From: Sanguibacter inulinus
GTDB lineage: Bacteria > Actinomycetota > Actinomycetes > Actinomycetales > Cellulomonadaceae
Length of the DNA: 48,185 bases
Assembly: GCF_013415325.1 (NCBI RefSeq)
Contig: NZ_JACBYE010000032.1
Coordinates: 1 to 48,185 of the forward strand
Reading direction: 5' to 3'
Below the pieces are notes generated by a model. That model did no database searches and had not been told where the DNA came from. It worked only from the letters and a program-made list of their open reading frames with translations. This document shows positions 1-6,902 of the stretch, piece after piece (positions within the stretch are counted from its first letter, which is position 1; each line of letters begins with the position of its first letter). A program made the position numbers and the translations under genes.

Positions 1-238
1 GCCCCGCACCCCCGCTGGCCCCCGACGGCGCCTCGACACCCTCGGGCAGGGACACCGTCACACCGTCGGGCAACGAGCCTGCCGACGCGTCGTCGGTGCC
101 GGGCGTCTCGGTCGACGCACTCGTGGTCGCCTCGTCCGAGGTGGCCGGCGTCGACGAGTCCTCCGACGAGCAGCCTGCGAGCATGCCCGCGGCGAGCGTC
201 GCCGTGAGCGCGAGGGTCGTGGTCCTGCTGTGCCTCAT
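1..238 (-). CDS. Lipoprotein, N-terminal part (cut by window edge)
   Basis: The reading frame opens at an ATG at 238 and runs off the left edge, so only about 79 residues are visible. The N-terminus has basic residues (MRHSRTTT), a short hydrophobic stretch and a lipobox LAGC followed by SSEDSS, the usual pattern of a lipoprotein processed by Lgt and LspA and anchored to the outer face of the membrane. After the Cys the visible part is a Ser/Thr/Ala/Gly-rich linker. It starts 40 bp after the pepA stop on the same strand, so co-transcription is plausible. The functional domain lies outside the window and I do not assign a role. Confidence 0.75.
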   Translation of the reverse strand, partial: MRHSRTTTLALTATLAAGMLAGCSSEDSSTPATSDEATTSASTETPGTDDASAGSLPDGVTVSLPEGVEAPSGASGGAG

Positions 239-278
239 GATGGTCTCCGTCCGTCGGGTCTGCGGGATGGTGCGGTGC

Positions 279-1817
279 TCACTCGGCCGGTGCTGCGAAC
301 CCGAGCGCGAGATCGATGAGCAGCCGGGTGCCGAAGCCCGTCGCGCCGCGCGGGCGCCAGGACTCGTCGGTCTCGGACTGCATGGTGCCGGCGATGTCGA
401 GGTGCGCCCACGGGATCCCGTCGACGAACTCCGCGAGGAACAGCGCCGCGATGGTGGCCCCGGCGTACTTGCCGCCCATGTTGGAGATGTCGGCGACGTC
501 GGAGTCGAGCTGCTTGCGGTAGCGCTGCTCGAGGGGCAGCTGCCACACCTGCTCGTCGGTCGCGCGGCTCGAGGCGAGCACGGCGTCGACGAGGGTCTGG
601 TCGTTGCCGAGCACGGCCGCGGTCGACTGCCCGAGGGCGACGAGCGCAGCGCCCGTGAGGGTCGCGATGTCGACGATCGCGTCAGGCTGCTCCTCGGCCG
701 CGAGGGCGAGGGCGTCCGACATCACCAGGCGCCCCTCGGCGTCGGTGTTCTTGACCTCGACCGTCGTACCGTTGCGGATGGTCAGGACGTCGCCGAGCTT
801 GACTGCCGAGCCCGACGGCATGTTGTCGGTGCACATGAGGTACGCCGTGACGGCCGTGCGGCAGCCGAGCGCCTCGAGGGCCGTCAGCGCGGCCAGCGCG
901 GCGGCAGCCCCGGACATGTCCATCTTCATGGCGAGGTGCATGGGGTCCGAGGGCTTGAGGCTGATGCCGCCCGAGTCGTACATGATCCCCTTGCCGACGA
1001 GGGCGAGCGTGCCCTGCGGCTCGACGGGTGCGCCGTCGGCGTCGGTCGGCACGTAGCGCAGGCGGATCATCCGCGGCTCCTCGGTGCTGCCCGCGTTGAC
1101 GCCCAGCAGCCCGCCGCAACCGAGCTCGATGAGCCGGGCCTTGTCGTAGGTCTCGACCTCGAGACCGTGCTCCGGGCCGATGCGCTCGGCCAGGTCGGCC
1201 AGGTCGGTGGCTGTCAGGTGCCCGGGGGGCGAGTTCGCGAGGTCGCGTGCGAGCTCGGTCGCCGCAGCCACGACCATGCCGCGCTCGGCACCTGCGGCCA
1301 CGTCGGCCCTGTCGGGCTCGGGGGCCACGATCTCCAGGCTCGTCAGCGGGACGTCCTTCGGCGCGGACTTGAGGGCCGAGTAGCGGTAGCGCGCCAGCAG
1401 CGCACCCTCGACGACGGCCTGGCCGGCAGCCTCGGCGTCGACGTCGGTCTCGGCCGGCAGGTGCAGGGCGATCGACGCGTAGCGGCCAGCGGCCCGGGCG
1501 AAGGCCGCGGCCGCGTCGCGGAGCTCGGCGGCGCAGAGCTCGTCGGCGTGCCCGATGCCCACGGCCACGACGGTCACGCCGTCGCGGCGCGGCATGACGA
1601 CGGTCTGGCCGACCCGTCCCTCGAAGTCCACGTGAGCGAGCGCGTCACGTCCCACACCGAGCTCGACGGGTACCTCTCCCTCGAGCCCGACCGGGTACCC
1701 GACGGCCTCGGCGTCGCCCAGGATGTCGAGGACGGAGACCGTCAACGACTCGAGGGCTCCCCTCGACGGCGTCGGGGTGAAGCTCTCGGGGATCAGTCTG
1801 TGCTCGGCGGTGCTCAT
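279..1817 (-). CDS. pepA: Leucyl aminopeptidase (M17 family)
   Basis: Cytosolic dizinc aminopeptidase that releases N-terminal residues from peptides. The 512-residue protein has the M17 layout: a variable N-terminal domain (about 1-180) and a C-terminal catalytic domain. The metal and active-site residues are visible: Lys276 and Asp281 in VGKGIMYDSGG, Asp300, and Asp359/Glu361/Arg363 in the family signature NTDAEGRL. The frame is open up to 1874, but the family N-terminus begins at MSTAEHRLIPE, which has AGGA upstream, so I start at 1817. A probable lipoprotein gene follows 40 bp downstream. Length and motifs are normal for the family. Confidence 0.95.
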   Translation of the reverse strand: MSTAEHRLIPESFTPTPSRGALESLTVSVLDILGDAEAVGYPVGLEGEVPVELGVGRDALAHVDFEGRVGQTVVMPRRDGVTVVAVGIGHADELCAAELRDAAAAFARAAGRYASIALHLPAETDVDAEAAGQAVVEGALLARYRYSALKSAPKDVPLTSLEIVAPEPDRADVAAGAERGMVVAAATELARDLANSPPGHLTATDLADLAERIGPEHGLEVETYDKARLIELGCGGLLGVNAGSTEEPRMIRLRYVPTDADGAPVEPQGTLALVGKGIMYDSGGISLKPSDPMHLAMKMDMSGAAAALAALTALEALGCRTAVTAYLMCTDNMPSGSAVKLGDVLTIRNGTTVEVKNTDAEGRLVMSDALALAAEEQPDAIVDIATLTGAALVALGQSTAAVLGNDQTLVDAVLASSRATDEQVWQLPLEQRYRKQLDSDVADISNMGGKYAGATIAALFLAEFVDGIPWAHLDIAGTMQSETDESWRPRGATGFGTRLLIDLALGFAAPAE

Positions 1818-1975
1818 CGGTGTCCGTCCTCGTCGTCGGTCTGGCGGGCAGCACTGGTCGGGTCGAGCCCGCACGACGGCACAGGCGGCTCCGCTCGAGC
1901 GGACGGTGTCCGCCCTCGACGAGCCGCAGAACCCCTGGTCATCGTGTCCTGGTGATGCCCTGGTTCCCTCGAAGC

Positions 1976-3529
1976 CTAGAACGGCCAGAAGACCGGCACA
2001 AGGAAGGTGGCCACCGAGACGAACAGGACGGTGAGCGGGAGACCGAGCCTCCAGTAGTCCCCGAACCTGTAGCCGCCCGGCCCGAAGACCATCGTGTTGG
2101 CGGGTGTCGCGACCGGCGTGAGGAACGACGCTGCCGCTGCGACGGTGACTCCCATGAGCATCGGGAGCGGCGAGAGACCGGTGTCGAGGGCCACGGCCAC
2201 CGCGATGGGACCGATCACGAGGGCTGTCGCCATGTTGCTGATGAGCTGACCCAGGATCACCGTGACGACCACGATCCCGAGCAGGAGCAGGTGGGGGTTG
2301 TCAGCCCCGACGGCCTCGACGAGGCCGCCGGCCATGCTGTCGGCCAGCCCGGTGCTCTGGATCGCGACCGAGAGCGGGATCATCCCGCCCACGAGGATCA
2401 GCGTGGTCCACGAGATCGAGCGGTGTGCCTCGGTGACCGTCATGACGCGCAGCAGGACCATCGCGCAGGCCGCGAGGAGCGCGGCGACGGCTGCCGGGAC
2501 CGCACCGGTCGCGAGCAGGAGGACCATGCCGAGCACGATGCCGATCGCGACCCTGGCACGAGCGCCCATCGGTGCGGCCTGCCTGCGCAGCAGCTGCGGT
2601 GGGTCCACGACGATCACGTCGGGGTCGGAGGTCGTGAGGTCGAGGGCCTCCCAGGTCCCCTGGAGCAGGAGGGCGTCCCCGGCCACGAGCGCGGTCCGCC
2701 CGACGTCGTCACCGCCCCGCTGGATCGCGGCGATCACGAGGTCGCCCGAGTCGGTCACCATGCCGGGGAAGGCCTCGACCCCGATGAGCGACGACCGCGG
2801 GGAGACGACGACCTCGGTGACTCCTGTGTCGCTCGCGAGCAGCGCGTCGTCGGGCAGGTCGTACTGCTGCGCGAGCAGCCTGCCATGACCGCTGAGGTCG
2901 CGTGGCAGGGCGGCGGGCGTCCGCACAGGCAAGAGCCGCGGTCCGAAGAGCACCACGACGAGGATGGTCCCCAGCACGAGCGGGAGCCCGACGAGCGTGA
3001 AGGAGAAGAACCCGAAGGGCTTCTCGCCAGCACCGACCGCGAGCTCGGAGACGAGCACGTTGACGGGGGTCCCGGTGAGCACGAGCAGCGACCCGGCGTG
3101 CGCGCCGAAGGCGAGCGGGACGAGGAACTGCGACGGCGAGAGCCCCAGGCGCACGGCCGTGACGACGACCATCGGCAGCAGCGCCGCGACAGCCCCGTTG
3201 ACGCTGATGAGCGCTGTCACGAGGGCGACGAGGGCCATGAGCAGCACGACGAGCCGACGTCTGCTGCCGCGCGCCCTGTCGACGAGCTGCTGCCCGGCCC
3301 ACGCCGTGACACCTGAGGCCTCGAGCCCGTCGCTCACCACGAAGAGCGCAGCGATGAAGATGATGACAGGGTCGCCGAAGCCTCCGAAGGCCTGCTCGAG
3401 CGACACGACTCCGGTGGCCCAGAGCGAGAGTGCGACCCCGATCGCGACCAGGCCGACAGGGACCCTGTTCCAGACGAAGACCAGCACTGCGACCACGAGG
3501 ATCACGATCGTCACTGTCATGTCGTCCAC
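1976..3529 (-). CDS. SLC13-family anion/dicarboxylate permease with TrkA_C-like domain
   Basis: A 517-residue polytopic membrane protein of the DASS/ArsB-NhaD (ion transporter) superfamily. Hydrophobic helices fill residues 1-210 and 310-517. Between them, residues about 225-305 form a soluble segment (TGVTEVVVSPRSSLIG... ALLLQGTWEAL) resembling a TrkA_C/RCK regulatory domain, a common insertion in bacterial SLC13 permeases. Likely substrates are sulfate, phosphate or di-/tricarboxylates; the sequence does not distinguish them. The GTG at 3529 is preferred over ATG 3520 because TACTGT lies exactly 7 nt upstream, consistent with a leaderless mRNA. A 20-bp-arm terminator separates it from DAHP synthase. 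Confidence 0.85.
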   Translation of the reverse strand: MDDMTVTIVILVVAVLVFVWNRVPVGLVAIGVALSLWATGVVSLEQAFGGFGDPVIIFIAALFVVSDGLEASGVTAWAGQQLVDRARGSRRRLVVLLMALVALVTALISVNGAVAALLPMVVVTAVRLGLSPSQFLVPLAFGAHAGSLLVLTGTPVNVLVSELAVGAGEKPFGFFSFTLVGLPLVLGTILVVVLFGPRLLPVRTPAALPRDLSGHGRLLAQQYDLPDDALLASDTGVTEVVVSPRSSLIGVEAFPGMVTDSGDLVIAAIQRGGDDVGRTALVAGDALLLQGTWEALDLTTSDPDVIVVDPPQLLRRQAAPMGARARVAIGIVLGMVLLLATGAVPAAVAALLAACAMVLLRVMTVTEAHRSISWTTLILVGGMIPLSVAIQSTGLADSMAGGLVEAVGADNPHLLLLGIVVVTVILGQLISNMATALVIGPIAVAVALDTGLSPLPMLMGVTVAAAASFLTPVATPANTMVFGPGGYRFGDYWRLGLPLTVLFVSVATFLVPVFWPF

Positions 3530-3536
3530 ACGCGTG

Positions 3537-3542
3537 ACAGTA
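3537..3542 (-). promoter_or_regulatory. -10 box of leaderless SLC13 gene
   Basis: TACTGT lies 7 nt before the GTG at 3529, with no Shine-Dalgarno sequence between them. Confidence 0.55.
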
Positions 3543-3576
3543 CCGCGCGGGTACCCCTGGCGGACCAGTCTCGGGG

Positions 3577-3620
3577 GACGAGGTCAGGAGGGCCGGTCGC
3601 CCGGCCCTCCTGACCTCGTC
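3577..3620 (-). terminator. Strong hairpin terminator after DAHP synthase
   Basis: Two perfect 20-nt complementary arms (3577-3596 and 3601-3620) enclose a 4-nt loop. It lies 20 bp past the DAHP synthase stop and upstream of the SLC13 promoter. There is no U-tract, as is usual for GC-rich actinobacteria. Confidence 0.85.
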
Positions 3621-3639
3621 GTCCAGTCCAGCGCGGGTG

Positions 3640-4725
3640 TCAGCCCCGGCGGGCGCGAGAGGCTGCGGCGAGCTCGTGCAGCAGCTCCGCCGTGGTGTCC
3701 CAGTCGATGCACGCGTCAGTCACGGACTGCCCGTACACGAGCCCGCTCGGCGCAGGCTTCTGAGCACCGGCGACGAGGAAGCTCTCCATCATGATCCCGG
3801 AGATCCCGCGGTTCCCGGCGGCGACCGAGCCGGCGATCTCCCGGACGACCTCGGCCTGACGCACGTGCGACTTGCCGGAGTTGCCGTGGCTCGCGTCGAT
3901 GACCAGACGCCGGCCGAGACCCGAGGCCCCGACGACGTCGAGCGCGTCGGCGACCGAGGCGTCGTCGAAGTTCGGGCCCGAGCGACCGCCACGCAGGATC
4001 ACGTGGCAGTCGGGGTTGCCCGTCGTCGCGACGGCCGCGGCTCGGCCCTCGGAGTCGATCCCGAAGAACGTGTGCTCGGCGGCCGCCGTCACGCAGCCGT
4101 CGACAGCCGCCTGGACGTCACCGTCGGTGGCGTTCTTGAAGCCGATGGGCATCGAGAGGCCCGAGGCGAGCTGGCGGTGCACCTGGCTCTCCGGGTTCCG
4201 GGCGCCGATCGCACCCCACGAGACGGCGTCGGCGATGTACTGCGGGCTCGTCGGCTCGAGGAACTCGCAGGCCGCCGGGACACCCTCGTCGAGGACGCCG
4301 AGCAGGACCTCGCGGGCGAGGCGGAGCCCACGGTTCACGTCGAAGGACTCGTCCATGCCGGGGTCGTTGATGAGGCCCTTCCACCCGACAGTGGTGCGGG
4401 GCTTCTCGAAGTACACCCGCATGACGACGACGAGGTCGTCGGAGAGCTCCTGCGCGAGGGGCGCGAGGCGGCGGGCGTAGTCGAGTGCTGCGGCGGGGTC
4501 GTGGACCGAGCAGGGGCCGACGACGACGAGCAGGCGCTCGTCCGTGCCGTGGACGACGTCGCGGACGTCACCGCGGCTGCGCTCGACGAGCTCCGCGCTG
4601 CGCTCGGAGAGGGGCAGCTCGGCGAGCATCGTCGCCGGGGCGGGCAGCGGGTCGAGGGCGCGGATGCGCAGGTCGTTGGTGCTGTGAGCGTCGATGAGAG
4701 CGTCCAGTGACGAGTGGGCGGACAT
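3640..4725 (-). CDS. aroG: 3-deoxy-7-phosphoheptulonate (DAHP) synthase, class I
   Basis: First committed step of the shikimate pathway: PEP plus erythrose 4-phosphate gives DAHP, leading to Trp, Tyr and Phe. The 361-residue protein matches the class I AroF/G/H type: VVGPCSVHDP with metal-ligand Cys72, KPRTTVGWKG, GARNPESQVHRQ, DASHGNSGK with the metal-ligand His, and a C-terminal GQSVTD-CIDW segment. The regulatory N-terminal extension (about 1-45) is retained. ATG 4725 follows a purine-rich stretch (GGAG). A leader of about 245 nt upstream carries a short aromatic-codon ORF and a terminator, suggesting attenuation by aromatic amino acids. Which isozyme (F, G or H) cannot be told, so the symbol is approximate. 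Confidence 0.93.
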   Translation of the reverse strand: MSAHSSLDALIDAHSTNDLRIRALDPLPAPATMLAELPLSERSAELVERSRGDVRDVVHGTDERLLVVVGPCSVHDPAAALDYARRLAPLAQELSDDLVVVMRVYFEKPRTTVGWKGLINDPGMDESFDVNRGLRLAREVLLGVLDEGVPAACEFLEPTSPQYIADAVSWGAIGARNPESQVHRQLASGLSMPIGFKNATDGDVQAAVDGCVTAAAEHTFFGIDSEGRAAAVATTGNPDCHVILRGGRSGPNFDDASVADALDVVGASGLGRRLVIDASHGNSGKSHVRQAEVVREIAGSVAAGNRGISGIMMESFLVAGAQKPAPSGLVYGQSVTDACIDWDTTAELLHELAAASRARRG

Positions 4726-4835
4726 GGGGGCGGGTCTCCGTTCGGGGGTCTGACGAGGGCTGCGGCTGAGAGGGGGTGGTCTCAGACGGAGCCGTGCAGG
4801 CCACGAAGATCCGGGGTGCGGAGTCGGCCCGTCTG

Positions 4836-4876
4836 AAAAGACGAAGGACCCCGACGCGCGTCTGCGTCAAGGTCCT
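4836..4876 (-). terminator. Attenuator terminator in DAHP synthase leader
   Basis: Reading the minus strand, AGGACCTTGACGC (4876-4864) pairs with GCGTCGGGGTCCT (4857-4845) as 13 consecutive pairs including two U-G wobbles, closing a 6-nt loop. It is followed at once by UCGUCUUUU. This is the only terminator seen here with a real U-rich tail. It lies 110 nt before the aroG start codon and after the leader ORF, as expected for an attenuator. Confidence 0.75.
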
Positions 4877-4879
4877 GTG

Positions 4880-4936
4880 CTGGCTCCGGTGGTCGGTTGG
4901 TCAGGCGTACGCCCGCTCGGCCCCACCAGGAGCCAG
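4880..4936 (-). promoter_or_regulatory. Upstream hairpin overlapping the leader ORF (pause/competitor stem)
   Basis: CTGGCTCC-T-GGTGG (4936-4923) pairs with CCACC-GGAGCCAG (4892-4880): 13 pairs with one bulged U. The 5' arm begins at codon 12 of the leader ORF, two codons after the Phe codon, and the leader stop lies inside the loop. A ribosome stalled on the Trp/Tyr/Phe codons would mask the 5' arm. I could not identify a convincing antiterminator stem by eye. Confidence 0.6.
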
Positions 4937-4969
4937 CGTAAAGCGCAGATACCAACGATTTCCGGTCAC
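4901..4969 (-). CDS. Aromatic leader peptide (22 aa) for DAHP synthase attenuation
   Basis: A 22-codon ORF starts at GTG 4969 and ends at TGA 4901. Residues 6-10 read W-Y-L-R-F, putting all three aromatic amino acids within five codons (TGG TAT ... TTT), and Tyr21 adds a fourth. There is no Shine-Dalgarno sequence, but TAGCCT lies exactly 6 nt upstream of GTG, which fits a leaderless leader mRNA. The ORF overlaps the 5' arm of one hairpin and is followed by a U-tailed terminator, then aroG. An 82-codon ORF in another frame also covers this stretch and is probably chance. Function is inferred from arrangement; leader-peptide attenuation is known for actinobacterial trp and leuA genes. Confidence 0.65.
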   Translation of the reverse strand: MTGNRWYLRFTLAPGGAERAYA

Positions 4970-4975
4970 AAGGAG

Positions 4976-4981
4976 AGGCTA
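4976..4981 (-). promoter_or_regulatory. -10 box for leader/aroG transcript
   Basis: TAGCCT (TAnnnT) ends 6 nt before the leader GTG. No clear -35 is seen. Confidence 0.5.
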
Positions 4982-5059
4982 GCACGGGTGCATCGCGGAC
5001 GAGACGAGGCGTCTCACGGCGCTTCGCCACTCGAACGCTCTCGAGCCGCTCCCAGGGTT

Positions 5060-5458
5060 CTACCTCGTCCGCCGAGAAGCCGCCTCCACCAAGGCCTCAG
5101 CTGCTCGCAGCGCTGCACCACGGTCAACACTCCCGAGCAGACGCTCGCCGTAGTGACTGGCAGGTTTGAACGAGACGAGCTTCCTCAGGTGCTTGCCCAG
5201 ATCGCTGTCGACCCTGCCTAGGAGATCCGCGGCGCTGCGGTGATCTGTGCCTGAGTACCTCTCGCCCAAGGCTGACAGGCAGATCGCGTCGCCAGCGGCG
5301 ATGCCGGCGAGCACCGCGAGTCCGACACACACGTTGACCGTCGCGCCTTCCTCAGACTCGACGAGTCGAGCCACCTCTAGGTAGGTGCCAGCGATGCCTG
5401 CCCGCTTCTTGGCCTGTCCTCGATCACCAGGGCGCGTCGTCAGCTTCTTGGGAGTCAT
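5060..5458 (-). CDS. HEPN-domain protein (putative toxin of MNT-HEPN pair)
   Basis: A 132-residue, mostly helical protein starting MTPKKLTTRPG at ATG 5458. Its start overlaps the stop of the upstream nucleotidyltransferase gene (ATGA, 5455-5458), so the two are translationally coupled. It resembles small actinobacterial HEPN proteins paired with nucleotidyltransferases: an N-terminal helix AGTYLEVARLVES, a central AVLAGIAAGDAICLSALGERYSGTDHR segment, and a SHYGERLL motif. R-YSGTD-H fits the Rx4-6H catalytic motif of HEPN ribonucleases, though whether it is active is unknown. In characterised MNT-HEPN pairs the NTase neutralises the HEPN RNase by AMPylation. The frame is open to 5533, but that lies within the partner gene. 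Function is inferred from family and context. Confidence 0.7.
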   Translation of the reverse strand: MTPKKLTTRPGDRGQAKKRAGIAGTYLEVARLVESEEGATVNVCVGLAVLAGIAAGDAICLSALGERYSGTDHRSAADLLGRVDSDLGKHLRKLVSFKPASHYGERLLGSVDRGAALRAAEALVEAASRRTR

Positions 5459-6090
5459 CGCTCGCCCTCGCCGAGTGCGAGGACAAGTTCGCGCGGTCGA
5501 GGGCCGACCACGGTGCGCGCGTCCGCTGCCCACGTCGCCACGAGCGGTTCACCGGCCCGGACCACGGCGCGAAACCGTGTCATCGAGAGGACGAGCGTCT
5601 CGAGACGGTTACCCGTCCACCTCAAGACCTGGTCTTCGAGATCCTCTACCTGATCACTCCACCGGGCATCATGGATGTCCACCTCGTCATCGACGATCAC
5701 CATCAGGTCGATGTCGCTCGAGGCCGTCGCCTCGGCGCGAGCATGAGAGCCGAAGACTGAGACGTGGGCAGGAAGCGGGGCGAGACTCTCGCACCTCCGG
5801 GTCAACAACGAGAAGAACTCTTCGCCTGCGTTCATCGCCGCAAGGACCGCCGGCGCCAGGAGGTGCTCACGGTTGAGGCTGTACAGAGATCCTGTGTTGG
5901 ACTGCTCCGCACGCACCAGACCATGCTCGACCAGGCGGTTGAGTACCGCATGCTGTCCTGCGCGGGTCCCACGGCTGGACAGGCGGGCGATCTGGGTCGC
6001 GCTGAGACCTGACGCAGTACCCGCCAAGACTTCGAGCACAGCAGAGTCGAGGCTCGGGATCAGCGATCGCAGCGGGGCGGCAAGGTCCAT
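5455..6090 (-). CDS. Nucleotidyltransferase with N-terminal wHTH (MNT antitoxin-like)
   Basis: Residues about 15-85 form a winged helix (SATQIARLSSRGTRAGQHAVLNRLVEHGLVRAE) followed by a wing-like YSLNREHLLA. Residues about 105-200 form a minimal nucleotidyltransferase with the GSxARxxxxxxSDIDL signature (VFGSHARAEATASSDIDLMVIVDD), including the metal-binding Asp pair. The partner downstream is a HEPN protein with a 4-nt overlap. The built-in DNA-binding domain and the inverted repeats at its promoter suggest autoregulation. Starts at 6126, 6102 and 6090 are possible. I choose ATG 6090 because TTGACA (6124-6119) lies 17 bp upstream of CATGCT, which is 7 nt from this ATG. Confidence 0.75.
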   Translation of the reverse strand: MDLAAPLRSLIPSLDSAVLEVLAGTASGLSATQIARLSSRGTRAGQHAVLNRLVEHGLVRAEQSNTGSLYSLNREHLLAPAVLAAMNAGEEFFSLLTRRCESLAPLPAHVSVFGSHARAEATASSDIDLMVIVDDEVDIHDARWSDQVEDLEDQVLRWTGNRLETLVLSMTRFRAVVRAGEPLVATWAADARTVVGPRPRELVLALGEGER

Positions 6091-6153
6091 GCTCACGAGC
6101 ATGCAAGTATCTCTACACAGTGTCAACTATTTCGACGATGTGTAGAAATAGTT
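6088..6153 (-). promoter_or_regulatory. Promoter with three nested inverted repeats (MNT-HEPN operator)
   Basis: AT-rich island in a GC-rich genome. (1) Perfect 9-bp arms AACTATTTC (6125-6133) and GAAATAGTT (6145-6153) with an 11-bp spacer. (2) Arms TATCTCTACACA (6108-6119) and TGTGTAGAAATA (6139-6150) match in 11 of 12 positions. (3) CATGCTC/GAGCATG (6088-6103) is a perfect 7-bp repeat around two candidate start codons. A minus-strand TTGACA lies at 6124-6119. The likely binder is the wHTH of the downstream NTase. Confidence 0.65.
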
Positions 6154-6170
6154 TTACGGTCGTCGACGAG

Positions 6171-6902
6171 TCAGATCGTCACCCTGCGCATCTGCGAGCG
6201 GTAGACCAGCACGTAGGCCGCGGCGACCACGAGAGCCACGAGCATACGCACGGCGTTCGGGTCGAGCGCATCGGGCAGCCATCCGCCCCCATCCTCGGCG
6301 AGGATGTCCATGACGAAGAAGACCGGTGGGATGGCCGGCACGAGTGCGACGGTCCCCCAGACCCCGCCGAGCCGCTGGTACGCCATCCCGACGACGAGCC
6401 CCGCGCAGGCCCCCACGAGGAAGACGAGCAGGTACACGACGAACAGGCCGGGGAGGTCGGCGACGCTGTCGTACATCGTCTGGCTGATTCGGCGCACCTC
6501 CCACCCCGCCGCCCGGGCCACGAGCGACTCGACCCAGAGCAGCAGCACCATGACGAGGGCGTAGACGACCGCCATCAGCGAGGCCACCGTGACGTTCGCC
6601 CTGAAGAAGGACCGCCGTGTCATGCCGGCGGCGACGTGCGCCTCGAGCTGACGCAGGCTGAGGGCGATCGCCATCGCGAAGCTGAACCACATTCCGGCCT
6701 GCACCCCGAAGGCGATGGTGCTCGTCCCCGCCTGGTCGAACCTGTCGTCGCTCAGCAGGACAGAGGTGCCCACGGCGAGGACGAGCACGACGCCCCAGAA
6801 CCACGCCGCCATGTACAGGTGGGACCACAGCAGCCATTCACCGGCGCGGCGGGCCTGGCTCTTCCGCGCGGGTGCGCGGCGCGGTGCCTCGACTGTGCTC
6901 AT
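6171..6902 (-). CDS. ABC transporter permease of YtrA-type operon
   Basis: A 243-residue integral membrane protein with about six hydrophobic helices (residues 28-50, 62-85, 107-130, 152-180, 186-205, 215-235) and a basic N-terminus. Its ATG at 6902 overlaps the stop of the ATPase gene by 4 nt (ATGA). With the ATPase and the GntR/YtrA-type regulator it forms a three-gene operon like those induced by cell-wall-active antibiotics in Firmicutes and Actinobacteria. The substrate is not known from the sequence. There is no clear terminator after it; the MNT-HEPN promoter begins within 20 bp. Confidence 0.8.
   Translation of the reverse strand: MSTVEAPRRAPARKSQARRAGEWLLWSHLYMAAWFWGVVLVLAVGTSVLLSDDRFDQAGTSTIAFGVQAGMWFSFAMAIALSLRQLEAHVAAGMTRRSFFRANVTVASLMAVVYALVMVLLLWVESLVARAAGWEVRRISQTMYDSVADLPGLFVVYLLVFLVGACAGLVVGMAYQRLGGVWGTVALVPAIPPVFFVMDILAEDGGGWLPDALDPNAVRMLVALVVAAAYVLVYRSQMRRVTI

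Noticed and set aside
96-1955. 619-codon plus-strand ORF
   Set aside because: It lies antisense to pepA, is Arg/Gly/Val-rich with no domain, and is a GC-rich shadow. pepA motifs on the other strand are decisive.
1820-3316. 498-codon plus-strand ORF over the SLC13 gene
   Set aside because: The composition is an Arg/Glu/Asp/His shadow of a membrane protein, and the opposite strand encodes clear transmembrane helices.
4782-5030. 82-codon ORF with two Trp in a row across the aroG leader
   Set aside because: Too long for a leader peptide, it runs through the terminator, and it has no ribosome site. The 22-codon ORF in another frame fits the stem positions better.
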